NCBI GenBank assembly: GCA_934561395.1
Contig: CAKTGF010000009.1
Location: 1 to 56,163, forward strand
Reading direction: 5' to 3'
Length of the DNA: 56,163 bases
Source: an uncultured Eubacterium sp.
Lineage (GTDB): Bacteria > Bacillota > Clostridia > Oscillospirales > Acutalibacteraceae
Of this stretch, positions 41,768-49,154 are shown one piece after another. A model generated the notes under the pieces. That model saw nothing but the letters and a program-made list of their open reading frames with translations, ran no database searches and was not told the origin of the DNA. Position numbers and translations under genes: made by a program. Numbering within the stretch: position 1 is the stretch's first letter; each line of letters starts with the position of its first letter.

Positions 41768-42319
41768 TTAATTAAAGCACCTTACTTTGTCAGCCACCAG
41801 GTCGGTTACCTTGCACCTTAATCGGTAATATCGTTGCCTGACCGCTGCCTCGCTGATATGCATTGCCTGTGCAATTTCTGCCTGCCGCAAATGTTTGCAG
41901 CTTGATAAAAGCAGCAGACTTTGCTCATTGGGGCGCAGCTGCGAGTATATTTCTTTTTTTATGCTGTCAATGCTTTGCTCGCTTAGCTTGTTCTCATCAA
42001 AATCCATAAAATAATACAGTTCCTGCTCAATGCTCTCAATGTGAACAAGCTTTTTTCGGTTTGAATCCATTTCTGAATATTTCCGTTTAATTATGTTGTT
42101 TAGGGTGCCCTTGAGCCACGCCTCATAATTATCAATGCGGCGGTGTCGGTTTGCCGCATCGCAAAGGGCCAAAAAGGTGTCGCCTATAACATCGTCTGTT
42201 TCATAGGGACTGCCCGATAGTTTGTGCTGACAAATTTTCCGCAGGGGCTGTTCATATTCGCCCCAAAGCCGCTCACAAAGCTCAGCGGAGCTGCCGTTGT
42301 CGCTTATCGGCTGACCCAC
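41768..42319 (-). CDS. Sigma-70 family protein, ECF-like
   Basis: A 183-residue regions 2-plus-4 sigma factor. Region 2 has YETDDVIGDTFLALCDAA and region 4 ends with the HTH AEIAQAMHISEAAVRQRYYRL. The start is GTG at 42319, two bases after the stop of the secreted-protein gene and without a clear ribosome binding site, so its translation probably depends on that gene. No anti-sigma is adjacent downstream. A short 20-codon frame and a terminator follow. Together with the upstream pair, this locus holds two sigma-like proteins within about 2 kb. Confidence 0.85.
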   Translation of the reverse strand: MGQPISDNGSSAELCERLWGEYEQPLRKICQHKLSGSPYETDDVIGDTFLALCDAANRHRRIDNYEAWLKGTLNNIIKRKYSEMDSNRKKLVHIESIEQELYYFMDFDENKLSEQSIDSIKKEIYSQLRPNEQSLLLLSSCKHLRQAEIAQAMHISEAAVRQRYYRLRCKVTDLVADKVRCFN

Positions 42320-42321
42320 TT

Positions 42322-42726
42322 TTAATACTTATACGAGGTAAACACCTCGCTGTTGGCAGTAAAGGTGGTTTTTAACCTTAACTTGTATAATGGATTAATT
42401 TGCACTGTTCTGTTAATTGATAAAGCAGTACCTGTTTTTGATGTCTGCCAAGTATAAACGGTTGTCCATTTTCCGCCTTTATAAGCTTGAAGTTCCATTT
42501 TGATTTTAAGTTTTGTGCCGAGTGGTGCTGTCATACTTGCAGAACAAGAAGTTATAACGCCGCTTTTGTTTAAACTTGAACCACAAGTTGAAATTGTTGT
42601 GAAACAAGGTGCAATCTCATCGTCGTAATTTCCGTTGCCTTGGGCGAATGCCGGCATACAAAATGATGAAAAAAGTATAACCATTGCCAAAAGCGAACAG
42701 ATGGATTTTTTAATTGAAATTTTCAT
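42322..42726 (-). CDS. Small secreted protein, DUF6147-like
   Basis: A 134-residue secreted protein. A signal peptide (about 1-28, ending AFA) precedes a mature domain with Cys pairs (IAPCFTTISTCGSS, ITSCSAS) and a beta-rich core with LQAYKGGKWTTVYTW. The pattern resembles DUF6147 family proteins of Clostridia, whose role is unknown. AGGAGG lies close to the ATG. Its gene is followed immediately by a sigma-factor gene, so it may be the sensed or signalling partner; that is conjecture. Confidence 0.8.
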   Translation of the reverse strand: MKISIKKSICSLLAMVILFSSFCMPAFAQGNGNYDDEIAPCFTTISTCGSSLNKSGVITSCSASMTAPLGTKLKIKMELQAYKGGKWTTVYTWQTSKTGTALSINRTVQINPLYKLRLKTTFTANSEVFTSYKY

Positions 42727-42791
42727 ATTAGTACCTCCTAAAATTTACCTTTCATAGACTTAATCGAAAGTTTTGCCCAAAGTGTGAAAAT

Positions 42792-42825
42792 AAAAAGCAG
42801 AAATTTTTACAAATTCCTGCTTTTT
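42792..42825 (-). terminator. Terminator after the DUF4367 anti-sigma gene
   Basis: AAAAAGCAG pairs with CTGCTTTTT, with further AAATTT pairing and one mismatch, followed on the minus strand by ATTTT. It separates the sigma/anti-sigma pair from the secreted-protein/sigma pair. Confidence 0.82.
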
Positions 42826-42831
42826 GTCAAA

Positions 42832-43455
42832 TTATTTTACTGTATATGCAATTTTTAATGCCTCTTCCTCGCTAATATTGCCATTAATTAAGTATGTAAA
42901 TCCCCTATATTTCCAAGTAACCATAATTTCATTTCCGCTGTTTTTACTTACACGATAGACAATATTATTTCGCTTTATATTATAGGCCTTAATGTATTCG
43001 CTGTCGTAATTGATGCTATAACTCAAACCGTATTTTCCAATATTAATATATTGTCTGCCGTTTAGATATGTTTTTATGTTGGTATCTCGGTCCGAGCTGT
43101 TACCCGTATATTCAAACCCATCGGGAACATATCCAACGGACGTATTTTCTATTGAGTTCAAATCGTATGTGTTGTTATACATTACCCCATAGCCCGAAAA
43201 CTTTTTAACTATAAAGCTTCTGCTGTTGGGCAGGGCGATTACCGTTACCGCAATGGACACAATAACCGCCGCCACAATCAACAGCCTTGTGGTTCGCTTT
43301 GTAAAGCGGTGGTATTTGTCATTTCGCATTTTGTTAATAAGGGTGTTTATTTCCTTATTATATTTTTTGCTGTATGTATAATCGTCAAATTCTGTGGGCA
43401 GGCTGTCAAGCCAAGCCTCCTGCGACAAAGCGCAGGCCTTTGTAAAATTGCTCAT
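42832..43455 (-). CDS. Anti-sigma factor with DUF4367-like outer domain
   Basis: A 207-residue membrane protein. A cytoplasmic N-terminus of about 55 residues is followed by one membrane helix (about 57-75) and an outer domain with the DUF4367 pattern: VGYVPDGFEYTG, then VTWKYRGFTYLING and a closing EEALKIAYTVK. The gene overlaps its upstream sigma gene by four bases (ATGA-type), the standard anti-sigma layout. It should hold that sigma at the membrane. A terminator follows. Confidence 0.88.
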   Translation of the reverse strand: MSNFTKACALSQEAWLDSLPTEFDDYTYSKKYNKEINTLINKMRNDKYHRFTKRTTRLLIVAAVIVSIAVTVIALPNSRSFIVKKFSGYGVMYNNTYDLNSIENTSVGYVPDGFEYTGNSSDRDTNIKTYLNGRQYINIGKYGLSYSINYDSEYIKAYNIKRNNIVYRVSKNSGNEIMVTWKYRGFTYLINGNISEEEALKIAYTVK

Positions 43456-43985
43456 CTGCGTTTTTCCTTTAAATAAATTCTTACCTTGTTTTTAGCGTAT
43501 TGCAGCTGTTTTCTTACATTTTCTGCCGATACTCCGTAAATTTCGCTTATTTCGGTGCTGTTATAGCCGTAAATATACCTTAGATAAAGCAAATTTCTCA
43601 TGTCGTCGCTTAAAAGGTCAACTGCGGTTTTCAAATCCGTGGTCAACTCCAGCTCAAATTCAATTTTATCCTCGCCGCCAAAGTCCTCAAAATCAAACTC
43701 CTCCTCAAAAAATATTTTTGTTTCGTTTCTGTATTTTGAAATGGCAAAGCCCTGTGCCACCGTGGCAATGTAGCCCTTTGCCTGGGCAGAGTTAAAGCTA
43801 TCAAAAATCTTAAAATTTTTTGCAATATAAAACCAGGCATCCTGGGCGGCTTCCTCTGCCAGCTGGCGGTTGTGCAGCTTTTGCAGTGCAATCCACATTG
43901 TCAGGTTGTTAAATTCATAATACAATTGCTGAAATCTGTTTTTCTGCTCTTGGGTATCCAGCAAATCCAAAAACACCAACAACAT
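43452..43985 (-). CDS. ECF-type sigma factor
   Basis: A 177-residue sigma factor. Region 2 includes LAEEAAQDAWFYIAKNF and region 4 has the HTH NSTEISEIYGVSAENVRKQL. An acidic insert (FFEEEFDFEDFGGEDK) links the two. ATG 43985 has AAGGGGGG upstream. The promoter at 44013-44041 looks like a standard housekeeping promoter rather than an ECF type, so autoregulation is not evident. It is translationally coupled to the anti-sigma gene by a four-base overlap. Confidence 0.9.
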   Translation of the reverse strand: MLLVFLDLLDTQEQKNRFQQLYYEFNNLTMWIALQKLHNRQLAEEAAQDAWFYIAKNFKIFDSFNSAQAKGYIATVAQGFAISKYRNETKIFFEEEFDFEDFGGEDKIEFELELTTDLKTAVDLLSDDMRNLLYLRYIYGYNSTEISEIYGVSAENVRKQLQYAKNKVRIYLKEKRR

Positions 43986-44012
43986 AATCCCCCCTTAAAA
44001 AGGCGTATTAGT

Positions 44013-44041
44013 AGAATAATCGACTTGCCGCCGTTTGTCAA
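44013..44041 (-). promoter_or_regulatory. Promoter of the second sigma/anti-sigma pair
   Basis: On the minus strand this reads TTGACA, 17 bp, TATTCT. Its -35 begins about six bases after the terminator hairpin of the ABC operon. Confidence 0.8.
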
Positions 44042-44046
44042 CAAAA

Positions 44047-44076
44047 AACAATTGGGGCACCTTCGCCCCAATTGTT
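44047..44076 (-). terminator. Terminator of the ABC transporter operon
   Basis: A perfect 12-bp stem AACAATTGGGGC/GCCCCAATTGTT has a 6-base loop and is followed on the minus strand by TTTTT. Confidence 0.93.
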
Positions 44077-44110
44077 AAAATCTGCTTTTAATTATATTTT
44101 TCACATAAAA

Positions 44111-44135
44111 TTGTAGGGGCGGATATTATCCGCCC
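44111..44135. repeat. GGGCGGAT palindrome, likely dispersed repeat
   Basis: GGGCGGAT-ATT-ATCCGCCC (44116-44134), preceded by TGTAG, lies between the ABC permease stop codon and the terminator. Similar TAGGGGCGG...CCGCCC elements recur in gut Firmicutes genomes. Only one copy is in the window. Confidence 0.4.
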
Positions 44136-44165
44136 GCTAAATTGAAATATGTTAATTAATGAAAA

Positions 44166-46196
44166 TTAATTCTTTTTTGTTTGGGTGCCGGGCGTGTAAT
44201 AAAAGTTAATGCCGGCCTTTTTTGCAAGCTCTGTTGAATGTGAATAATTGCCGTTTATATAAACATATTCAACATTTACACAATCAAACAGGGGCTCCTC
44301 CTCGTTATAAGATGTGGCAAGGTCGATAATCTCCATTTTTGACATTGAGCGCAGCTTTTCCTCAGACTTTTTATCGCAATTATCCGATAAGGAATAAATT
44401 GCAACCATCGCAGTGTCGTTTGAGGATGAATACATGCTGCTGATATCATAATAGGAATTTGTTGCCTGAATAAACCCGTATGCGCTTTCAATTTCCAAAA
44501 GGTCCTGCTTATAGGCGCTTAAGAACTCTGTTAAATCAATTGGCAAATTGTTGTTTTCGTTAATGTAACGCTGGTAATTTGCAGCGTCGGCATTTTCCTC
44601 CGATTCGGTGTCATATTCAAGGTCGGTATAGGTTTGGTCAATTGACACGGTGGAGAAAAGCACTCTGTCTTTATCAGTGTTAAAGGGCCTTGTTTGGTCG
44701 AGCACCTCTTCATTTCTGAAAACATCGGCTATTTCGTCAATAATGCACTTTGCGCTTACATCGTAGTAACGCACAATTGACCTTCCGTTTTTAAGGTTAT
44801 ACTTAATTTGGCAGGTGTACATATCGGCGGAGTAATGATCTGTGTCGCTTGCAAACACATCAAGGAACGATAAAATATTTGCGCCCTTTGATTCGCTGAT
44901 GGTTTTTTCGTCAACAAGCTTTTTGTGCAGCGCCAAAACGCTTTTAATGCCCTGTTCGCTTTCAATTGTGAATTTTTGGTTTGAGCTGTAGTCGTCGCTC
45001 ATATCATCATAGTCATAATAGCCGTAGGCAAGGTTGGTAAACGCAGAAAGCAGGCCGGTGGTAACGGTGTCGTTGCCGCACTCAACAAACTCAATGCCGG
45101 CAACTTGGTCAGCCTCGGGTATTTTGTTAACATATCTGCTGTGGCTTGGCAGATAAACGCTCATCATAAATATTGTGCACACCAGGCAAACCGAAATAAC
45201 GGTTGTTGCCGTTTGCTGGGTGTAAGCCTTTTTGTAGAAAATAGCGCTGTAAATTAAGCCTGCAATTGCCACAACAATTGCGCCCATTATTAATGATAAA
45301 AGCAAATTGTAAGTTGCGCCGTAGGACATAAACAGCGAGGTTGTGAACACCGCAAGTATAACATAGGGCGCAACATTGCCGCTTAAGGCAACCTCGGCAA
45401 CCTCAGCCTTGCGCTTTCTGAACACTGCATAGCCTGCCCAAAGCAGCACAATTATTTCAACAATTGAAACGGCATAAAGAACGGGGAAGTTGTTTTGCGT
45501 TGAAAAAGCTGTAACTGAGCTGGTCATGGGGTTGAGAACAGAGGGGATATTTTTGCCTGTGTTAAGGCCCCAAACGGTATTAAGGGCGCTGACAAAGCCG
45601 CTGACTGCATTGCCCGTAAGCAGCAAGCAGATTATTGAAAGCAAAATGTAATGAATACGCTTGCCCGAAACCACGGCGCAGAACACAAATAAGGTGTATG
45701 CAACGGTAAGGCTGAGCAGCAGCGATATTCCCAGTTGCAACAAAAATTTTGAGTTAACCGTAACATTTGCATTGTTGTAGGCGGATTTTATTGTAAAGTA
45801 ATATATTGTGCTTGATACGCCGAAAGCAATGGCATTTGTTAAAAGCCCAACAATATATTTTCCGAAAAAGTATTCGCTGCGCTTAACGGGCAGTGAAAAG
45901 AACAAATCGCAGGATTGTTTTTTGTAAATTTCCTTAAACATTTTTGGTGCGATTGAAAGGCTGAAAAAGCCGCATGCCACCAGCATAAACGCCATAAAGG
46001 TTGCAACTGTCATGGTAACATCGTTGTAATAGTCATAGCTGAAATCAAGCATGGTTACCATTTGATAAGCCAGGCCAACCAGCGGGGCTAAAATTGCAAG
46101 GGCATAAATTAAAATTTCACGCACAAGCTGCTGTTTAAAGGTTTTTCGCACAACAGCAAAAAAGTTGCTCTTATAAGCTGATTTGGTTGATGTCAT
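44166..46196 (-). CDS. ABC transporter permease
   Basis: A 676-residue membrane protein. The first half holds about eight membrane helices, including the ABC-2-like opening FKQQLVREILIYALAILAPL and a KRSEYFFGKYIVGLL loop; more helices follow to about residue 365. The last roughly 310 residues form a large extracytoplasmic domain. It works with the ATPase encoded just upstream, whose gene it overlaps by 26 bases. ATG 46196 follows GGAGG nine bases upstream. YtrA-linked transporters of this type usually export or sense envelope-active compounds; the substrate here is unknown. Confidence 0.88.
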   Translation of the reverse strand: MTSTKSAYKSNFFAVVRKTFKQQLVREILIYALAILAPLVGLAYQMVTMLDFSYDYYNDVTMTVATFMAFMLVACGFFSLSIAPKMFKEIYKKQSCDLFFSLPVKRSEYFFGKYIVGLLTNAIAFGVSSTIYYFTIKSAYNNANVTVNSKFLLQLGISLLLSLTVAYTLFVFCAVVSGKRIHYILLSIICLLLTGNAVSGFVSALNTVWGLNTGKNIPSVLNPMTSSVTAFSTQNNFPVLYAVSIVEIIVLLWAGYAVFRKRKAEVAEVALSGNVAPYVILAVFTTSLFMSYGATYNLLLSLIMGAIVVAIAGLIYSAIFYKKAYTQQTATTVISVCLVCTIFMMSVYLPSHSRYVNKIPEADQVAGIEFVECGNDTVTTGLLSAFTNLAYGYYDYDDMSDDYSSNQKFTIESEQGIKSVLALHKKLVDEKTISESKGANILSFLDVFASDTDHYSADMYTCQIKYNLKNGRSIVRYYDVSAKCIIDEIADVFRNEEVLDQTRPFNTDKDRVLFSTVSIDQTYTDLEYDTESEENADAANYQRYINENNNLPIDLTEFLSAYKQDLLEIESAYGFIQATNSYYDISSMYSSSNDTAMVAIYSLSDNCDKKSEEKLRSMSKMEIIDLATSYNEEEPLFDCVNVEYVYINGNYSHSTELAKKAGINFYYTPGTQTKKN

Positions 46197-47070
46197 AACC
46201 TGCCGCCTCCATTTCGCTGATAAACACTTCTTCAAGTGTTAAGGGTAACGATTCCACATAAAGCGGATTTCTACTCATTATAAAATCATTAATATGTTCA
46301 AAGTCGCCCTTAACGGTAACCGTGAACATTTTGCCCTGCTTTGACTCCTTAACAATATCAAGGCTTTGCTTAATTTCGTTATAATCGTTATCGTCCATAA
46401 CAAATTGATAGCGATAAAGGCCGATAGCGTCGCCGTCGATATTCTTTTCAAGGAGTATGCCGCCCAAGTGCAGCATGCCCAGGTGGTCGCAAAAGCCTTC
46501 AAGCTCTCTTAAATTATGGCTTGCAATAACAACGGTTGCTTTGGTTTGCTCCACATAGGATATAAGAATTTTTTTAACAAGCTCTCTTACCACCGGGTCA
46601 AGGCCGTCAAAAATTTCGTCAAAGAAAATATATTTTGGGTTTGTTGACAGTGCAAGGATAATTGCGCTTTGGCGCTGCATGCCCTTGCTCATGGTTGAAA
46701 CCTTTTGGTTGGTGTTAATGGGGAACACGCTTGTTAAATATTTGTAGCGTTCCTCATCCCAGGTGGAATAAATTGATTTGTAAAAATTGGCGGTGTTTTC
46801 AATGGTTGCCCCTGAATAAAAATAGGGATAATCGCTTATAAATGAAAGCTGCGATTTAACAGCAGGGTTTTCAAAGGGTGATTCGCCGTTAAACAAAGCC
46901 TCCCCTGCGTCGGTATCAAACACACCTGCCAAAATGCGCAAAAGGGTGCTTTTTCCTGCGCCGTTTGAACCCACAAGCCCAAAAATCGAACCCTCGTCAA
47001 TAGTTAAATTGATGTTATCAAGGGCTTTTTTGTTGCCAAACAGCTTGGTAACATTATTTATCTGAATCAT
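46171..47070 (-). CDS. ABC transporter ATP-binding protein, YtrB/BcrA-like
   Basis: A 299-residue ATPase. Walker A is GSNGAGKST (34-42) and Walker B is YIFFDEIFDGLD. The signature motif reads MSKGMQRQ in place of LSGGQ, as in many GntR-linked ABC-2 exporters. A C-terminal extension after residue 200 has the EEVF pattern typical of this group. ATG 47070 with GGAGAG upstream is preferred; it overlaps the regulator gene by 17 bases. It powers the permease encoded directly downstream. Confidence 0.93.
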   Translation of the reverse strand: MIQINNVTKLFGNKKALDNINLTIDEGSIFGLVGSNGAGKSTLLRILAGVFDTDAGEALFNGESPFENPAVKSQLSFISDYPYFYSGATIENTANFYKSIYSTWDEERYKYLTSVFPINTNQKVSTMSKGMQRQSAIILALSTNPKYIFFDEIFDGLDPVVRELVKKILISYVEQTKATVVIASHNLRELEGFCDHLGMLHLGGILLEKNIDGDAIGLYRYQFVMDDNDYNEIKQSLDIVKESKQGKMFTVTVKGDFEHINDFIMSRNPLYVESLPLTLEEVFISEMEAAGYDINQISL

Positions 47071-47428
47071 TGTTCTCTCTCCATTCATTATTAATTAGGT
47101 TAATAATTTCTTCTTTAGGTATGCCTGCGTTTCTGGCGTTTAAAATAATTCGCCTTACTTCATCCAAGGCAAGTGACTTAATGTATTTTTCATTTTCGCT
47201 GCTTACAAAAACGCCCTTACCCACAATGGTATAAATAACATTTTGTACCTCAAGGTCCTTATATGCCCTTGCAACAGTGTTTGGATTAATGCCAAGACTG
47301 CATGCCATGGCTCTCACCGATGGCAGCGGGCTGTTTTCAGGGTAAATGCCCAGCTGAATCATTTTTAATATTTGCTTTTCTATCTGCAAATAAATAGGTT
47401 CATGGCTTTTAGAGTCTATACTGAACAT
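47054..47428 (-). CDS. GntR-family regulator, YtrA subfamily
   Basis: A 124-residue repressor with an N-terminal winged helix (about 8-77: EPIYLQIEKQILKMIQLGIY, LPSVRAMACSLGINPNTVAR, IVGKGVFV) and only a short C-terminal helical tail, the YtrA hallmark. ATG 47428 has AAAGGAG upstream. It heads the ABC operon, overlaps the ATPase gene, and has a matching operator at 47466-47490 over its own promoter, so it very probably represses this operon until an inducer, often a cell-wall-active compound, is present. Confidence 0.93.
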   Translation of the reverse strand: MFSIDSKSHEPIYLQIEKQILKMIQLGIYPENSPLPSVRAMACSLGINPNTVARAYKDLEVQNVIYTIVGKGVFVSSENEKYIKSLALDEVRRIILNARNAGIPKEEIINLINNEWRENNDSDK

Positions 47429-47465
47429 AGCATCTCCTTTCTCGCTTGCCAAAGCAAGTGTGTCA

Positions 47466-47490
47466 AGTGTATTAACTCACTTAGTACACT
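47466..47490 (-). promoter_or_regulatory. YtrA-type operator
   Basis: AGTGTA, 13 bp, TACACT: the exact layout described for the Bacillus subtilis YtrA operator. It overlaps the predicted transcription start of the GntR/ABC operon, so binding would block initiation. Confidence 0.85.
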
Positions 47491-47493
47491 TGC

Positions 47494-47522
47494 AGTATAA
47501 CAAACCCCCTGACCGTTGTCAA
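47494..47522 (-). promoter_or_regulatory. Promoter of the GntR/ABC operon
   Basis: On the minus strand this reads TTGACA, 17 bp, TATACT. The start point falls near 47487, inside the operator. Confidence 0.85.
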
Positions 47523-47551
47523 GGGGGAACTTTAAAACATTTTAAGCTTTG

Positions 47552-48436
47552 TTATGCGGTTTCGTTTGCAGCCGTTTCTTTTTCTGCCTTTCTTTGGGCT
47601 CTTTTCTTTTTAGCTTTGTAGCCCATCAGCTTGTCAAGGTGCTCCTTAGGGGTGGAGTAAGCGCCGATTGTAACTGCGCTGCTGCCGTAAATTCCGTGGA
47701 AATTTGAGCCGCCTGTCATCAAAAGCTTTTTCTTTTTGCAGTCTGCCTGGAGCATTTCAATTTCTTGGGCAGAGTTCTCAGGGCACCAAACCTCAACGCC
47801 GTCAAGGCCGAGTGCAACATAATCGTCTATTTCGTCAAAATTATCAAACTTGCCGGGGTGGGCAAGAATTGCAATGCCGCCTGCGCCGTGAATTTCGTCA
47901 ATAACCTCTTTAACAGATGGGTATTTTGTGGGTGCAAGCACATTGCTTTCACTGCTGCGGTCAAACAGCTGTGTGAATAATGAGCCGAAAATTTTGTCGG
48001 TATAGCCGGCGTCCATAAGTGCGTGCATAATGTGCTGCTTGTAAAGGTTGGTTGAACCGCTTGCGTGTGAAATAATAAATTCGCTTGTAATAGGAAAACG
48101 AGCCGCAACTTTAAGCATCATAATCTGGCCTGCTCTTTTGCGGGCAACCGATGTTCTTTTGCAAATACCCTCAAGCCTGTCAGGGGCATCTGCAAGGTAA
48201 GAGATAATGTGAACTTTTTTGCCTGCTTCGTTATCAAATGCAGAAAGCTCAACGGCAGGGATAACGGTTACGCCGTATCTTTTGCCGATAACCTGACCCC
48301 TTACGGTGCCTGCAATGCAGTCATGGTCCGTTATGGCAATGGTATCAATGCCGCTTTTTTGTGCTATTACTATTAAATCTTCTATTCCGACAGAGCCATC
48401 GCTCAACTTTGTGTGACAATGTAAATCCGCTGCCAT
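47552..48436 (-). CDS. PHP-domain phosphoesterase
   Basis: A 294-residue metal-dependent phosphoesterase. PHP motifs are in order: DLHCHTKLSDG (H6, H8), ITDHD, an E in VELSAF, LAHPGK and SNFHG. Related proteins hydrolyse nucleoside 3',5'-bisphosphates or small phosphate esters (YciV/RNase AM-like). A Lys/Ala-rich tail ends the protein. ATG 48436 with AAAGGAGAT upstream is preferred over an in-frame start 75 bases earlier. It has its own promoter at 48491-48519. Other PHP enzymes (polymerase-type, histidinol phosphatase) are less likely from the motif spacing. Confidence 0.88.
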   Translation of the reverse strand: MAADLHCHTKLSDGSVGIEDLIVIAQKSGIDTIAITDHDCIAGTVRGQVIGKRYGVTVIPAVELSAFDNEAGKKVHIISYLADAPDRLEGICKRTSVARKRAGQIMMLKVAARFPITSEFIISHASGSTNLYKQHIMHALMDAGYTDKIFGSLFTQLFDRSSESNVLAPTKYPSVKEVIDEIHGAGGIAILAHPGKFDNFDEIDDYVALGLDGVEVWCPENSAQEIEMLQADCKKKKLLMTGGSNFHGIYGSSAVTIGAYSTPKEHLDKLMGYKAKKKRAQRKAEKETAANETA

Positions 48437-48490
48437 AAGTATCTCCTTTCCGGTAAAATAGTTGATATGATTCGATTTTACCGCAATTAA

Positions 48491-48519
48491 ACTATAACAT
48501 AAAAACGCCAAAAAAACAA
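48491..48519 (-). promoter_or_regulatory. Promoter of the PHP gene
   Basis: On the minus strand this reads TTGTTT, 17 bp, TATAGT with TGT before the -10. It lies in the 48437-48608 gap, which otherwise shows only an AAATGTT/AACATTT inverted repeat next to the maf stop codon. Confidence 0.5.
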
Positions 48520-48608
48520 TGATTTAAGGGCAGTTCCCCTAAAAATCGTCATATTAGACAAAATATATCTTTTTGTATCATTTAAATGTTGTAACTATTT
48601 TGTAACAT

Positions 48609-49154
48609 TTACAAAAACCCTTTAATTTCTCTTTGCAATCGGCTTATGGGCAGGCCGACAACATTAAAATAGTCGCCCTTAATGCCCTCCACAAGCAGCG
48701 AGCCCCTGCCCTGTATGCCGTAGGCTCCTGCCTTGTCCATGGGTTCGCCGGTTGCAATATAATTGTCAATTTCTTCATCGGTTAAATCATAAAATTTAAC
48801 CTTTGTTTCAACATAAAAGGTTTTGCTTTTTTCCCCACGCAGTATGGTAACGCCTGTAAAAACGCTGTGCTCAATGCCGCTTAGCATTGACAACATTCTG
48901 TGGGCGTCCTCCCTGCTTTTGGGCTTGCCCAAAATTTCGCCGCCGCAGCTAACCACGGTGTCGGCGCCCACAACGGTGCTGCCCTCATCCTTAAAGGCCC
49001 GAGCCTTGATTTTTGAAAGGTACATTACCGCCTCCTCGGGGGCAATGCCGTGTGGCAGGGTTTCGTCAACCTCGGGGGAGGTTGCCACAAAATCTGCGGT
49101 TATGTAGCCGAAAAGCTCACGCCTGCGTGGGCTTTGTGATGCAAGAATAATCAT
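48609..49154 (-). CDS. maf: Maf-family nucleotide pyrophosphatase
   Basis: A 181-residue Maf protein, normal length. It has the phosphate-binding SQSPRRRELF (6-15), the catalytic GADTVV, GKP, and the KAGAYGIQG loop. Maf proteins hydrolyse non-canonical or modified nucleoside triphosphates and affect septation. Its start codon overlaps the stop codon region of the U32 gene (shared base 49154), so the two are coupled. This gene cluster with zapA is a housekeeping, cell-division-related group. Confidence 0.95.
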   Translation of the reverse strand: MIILASQSPRRRELFGYITADFVATSPEVDETLPHGIAPEEAVMYLSKIKARAFKDEGSTVVGADTVVSCGGEILGKPKSREDAHRMLSMLSGIEHSVFTGVTILRGEKSKTFYVETKVKFYDLTDEEIDNYIATGEPMDKAGAYGIQGRGSLLVEGIKGDYFNVVGLPISRLQREIKGFL

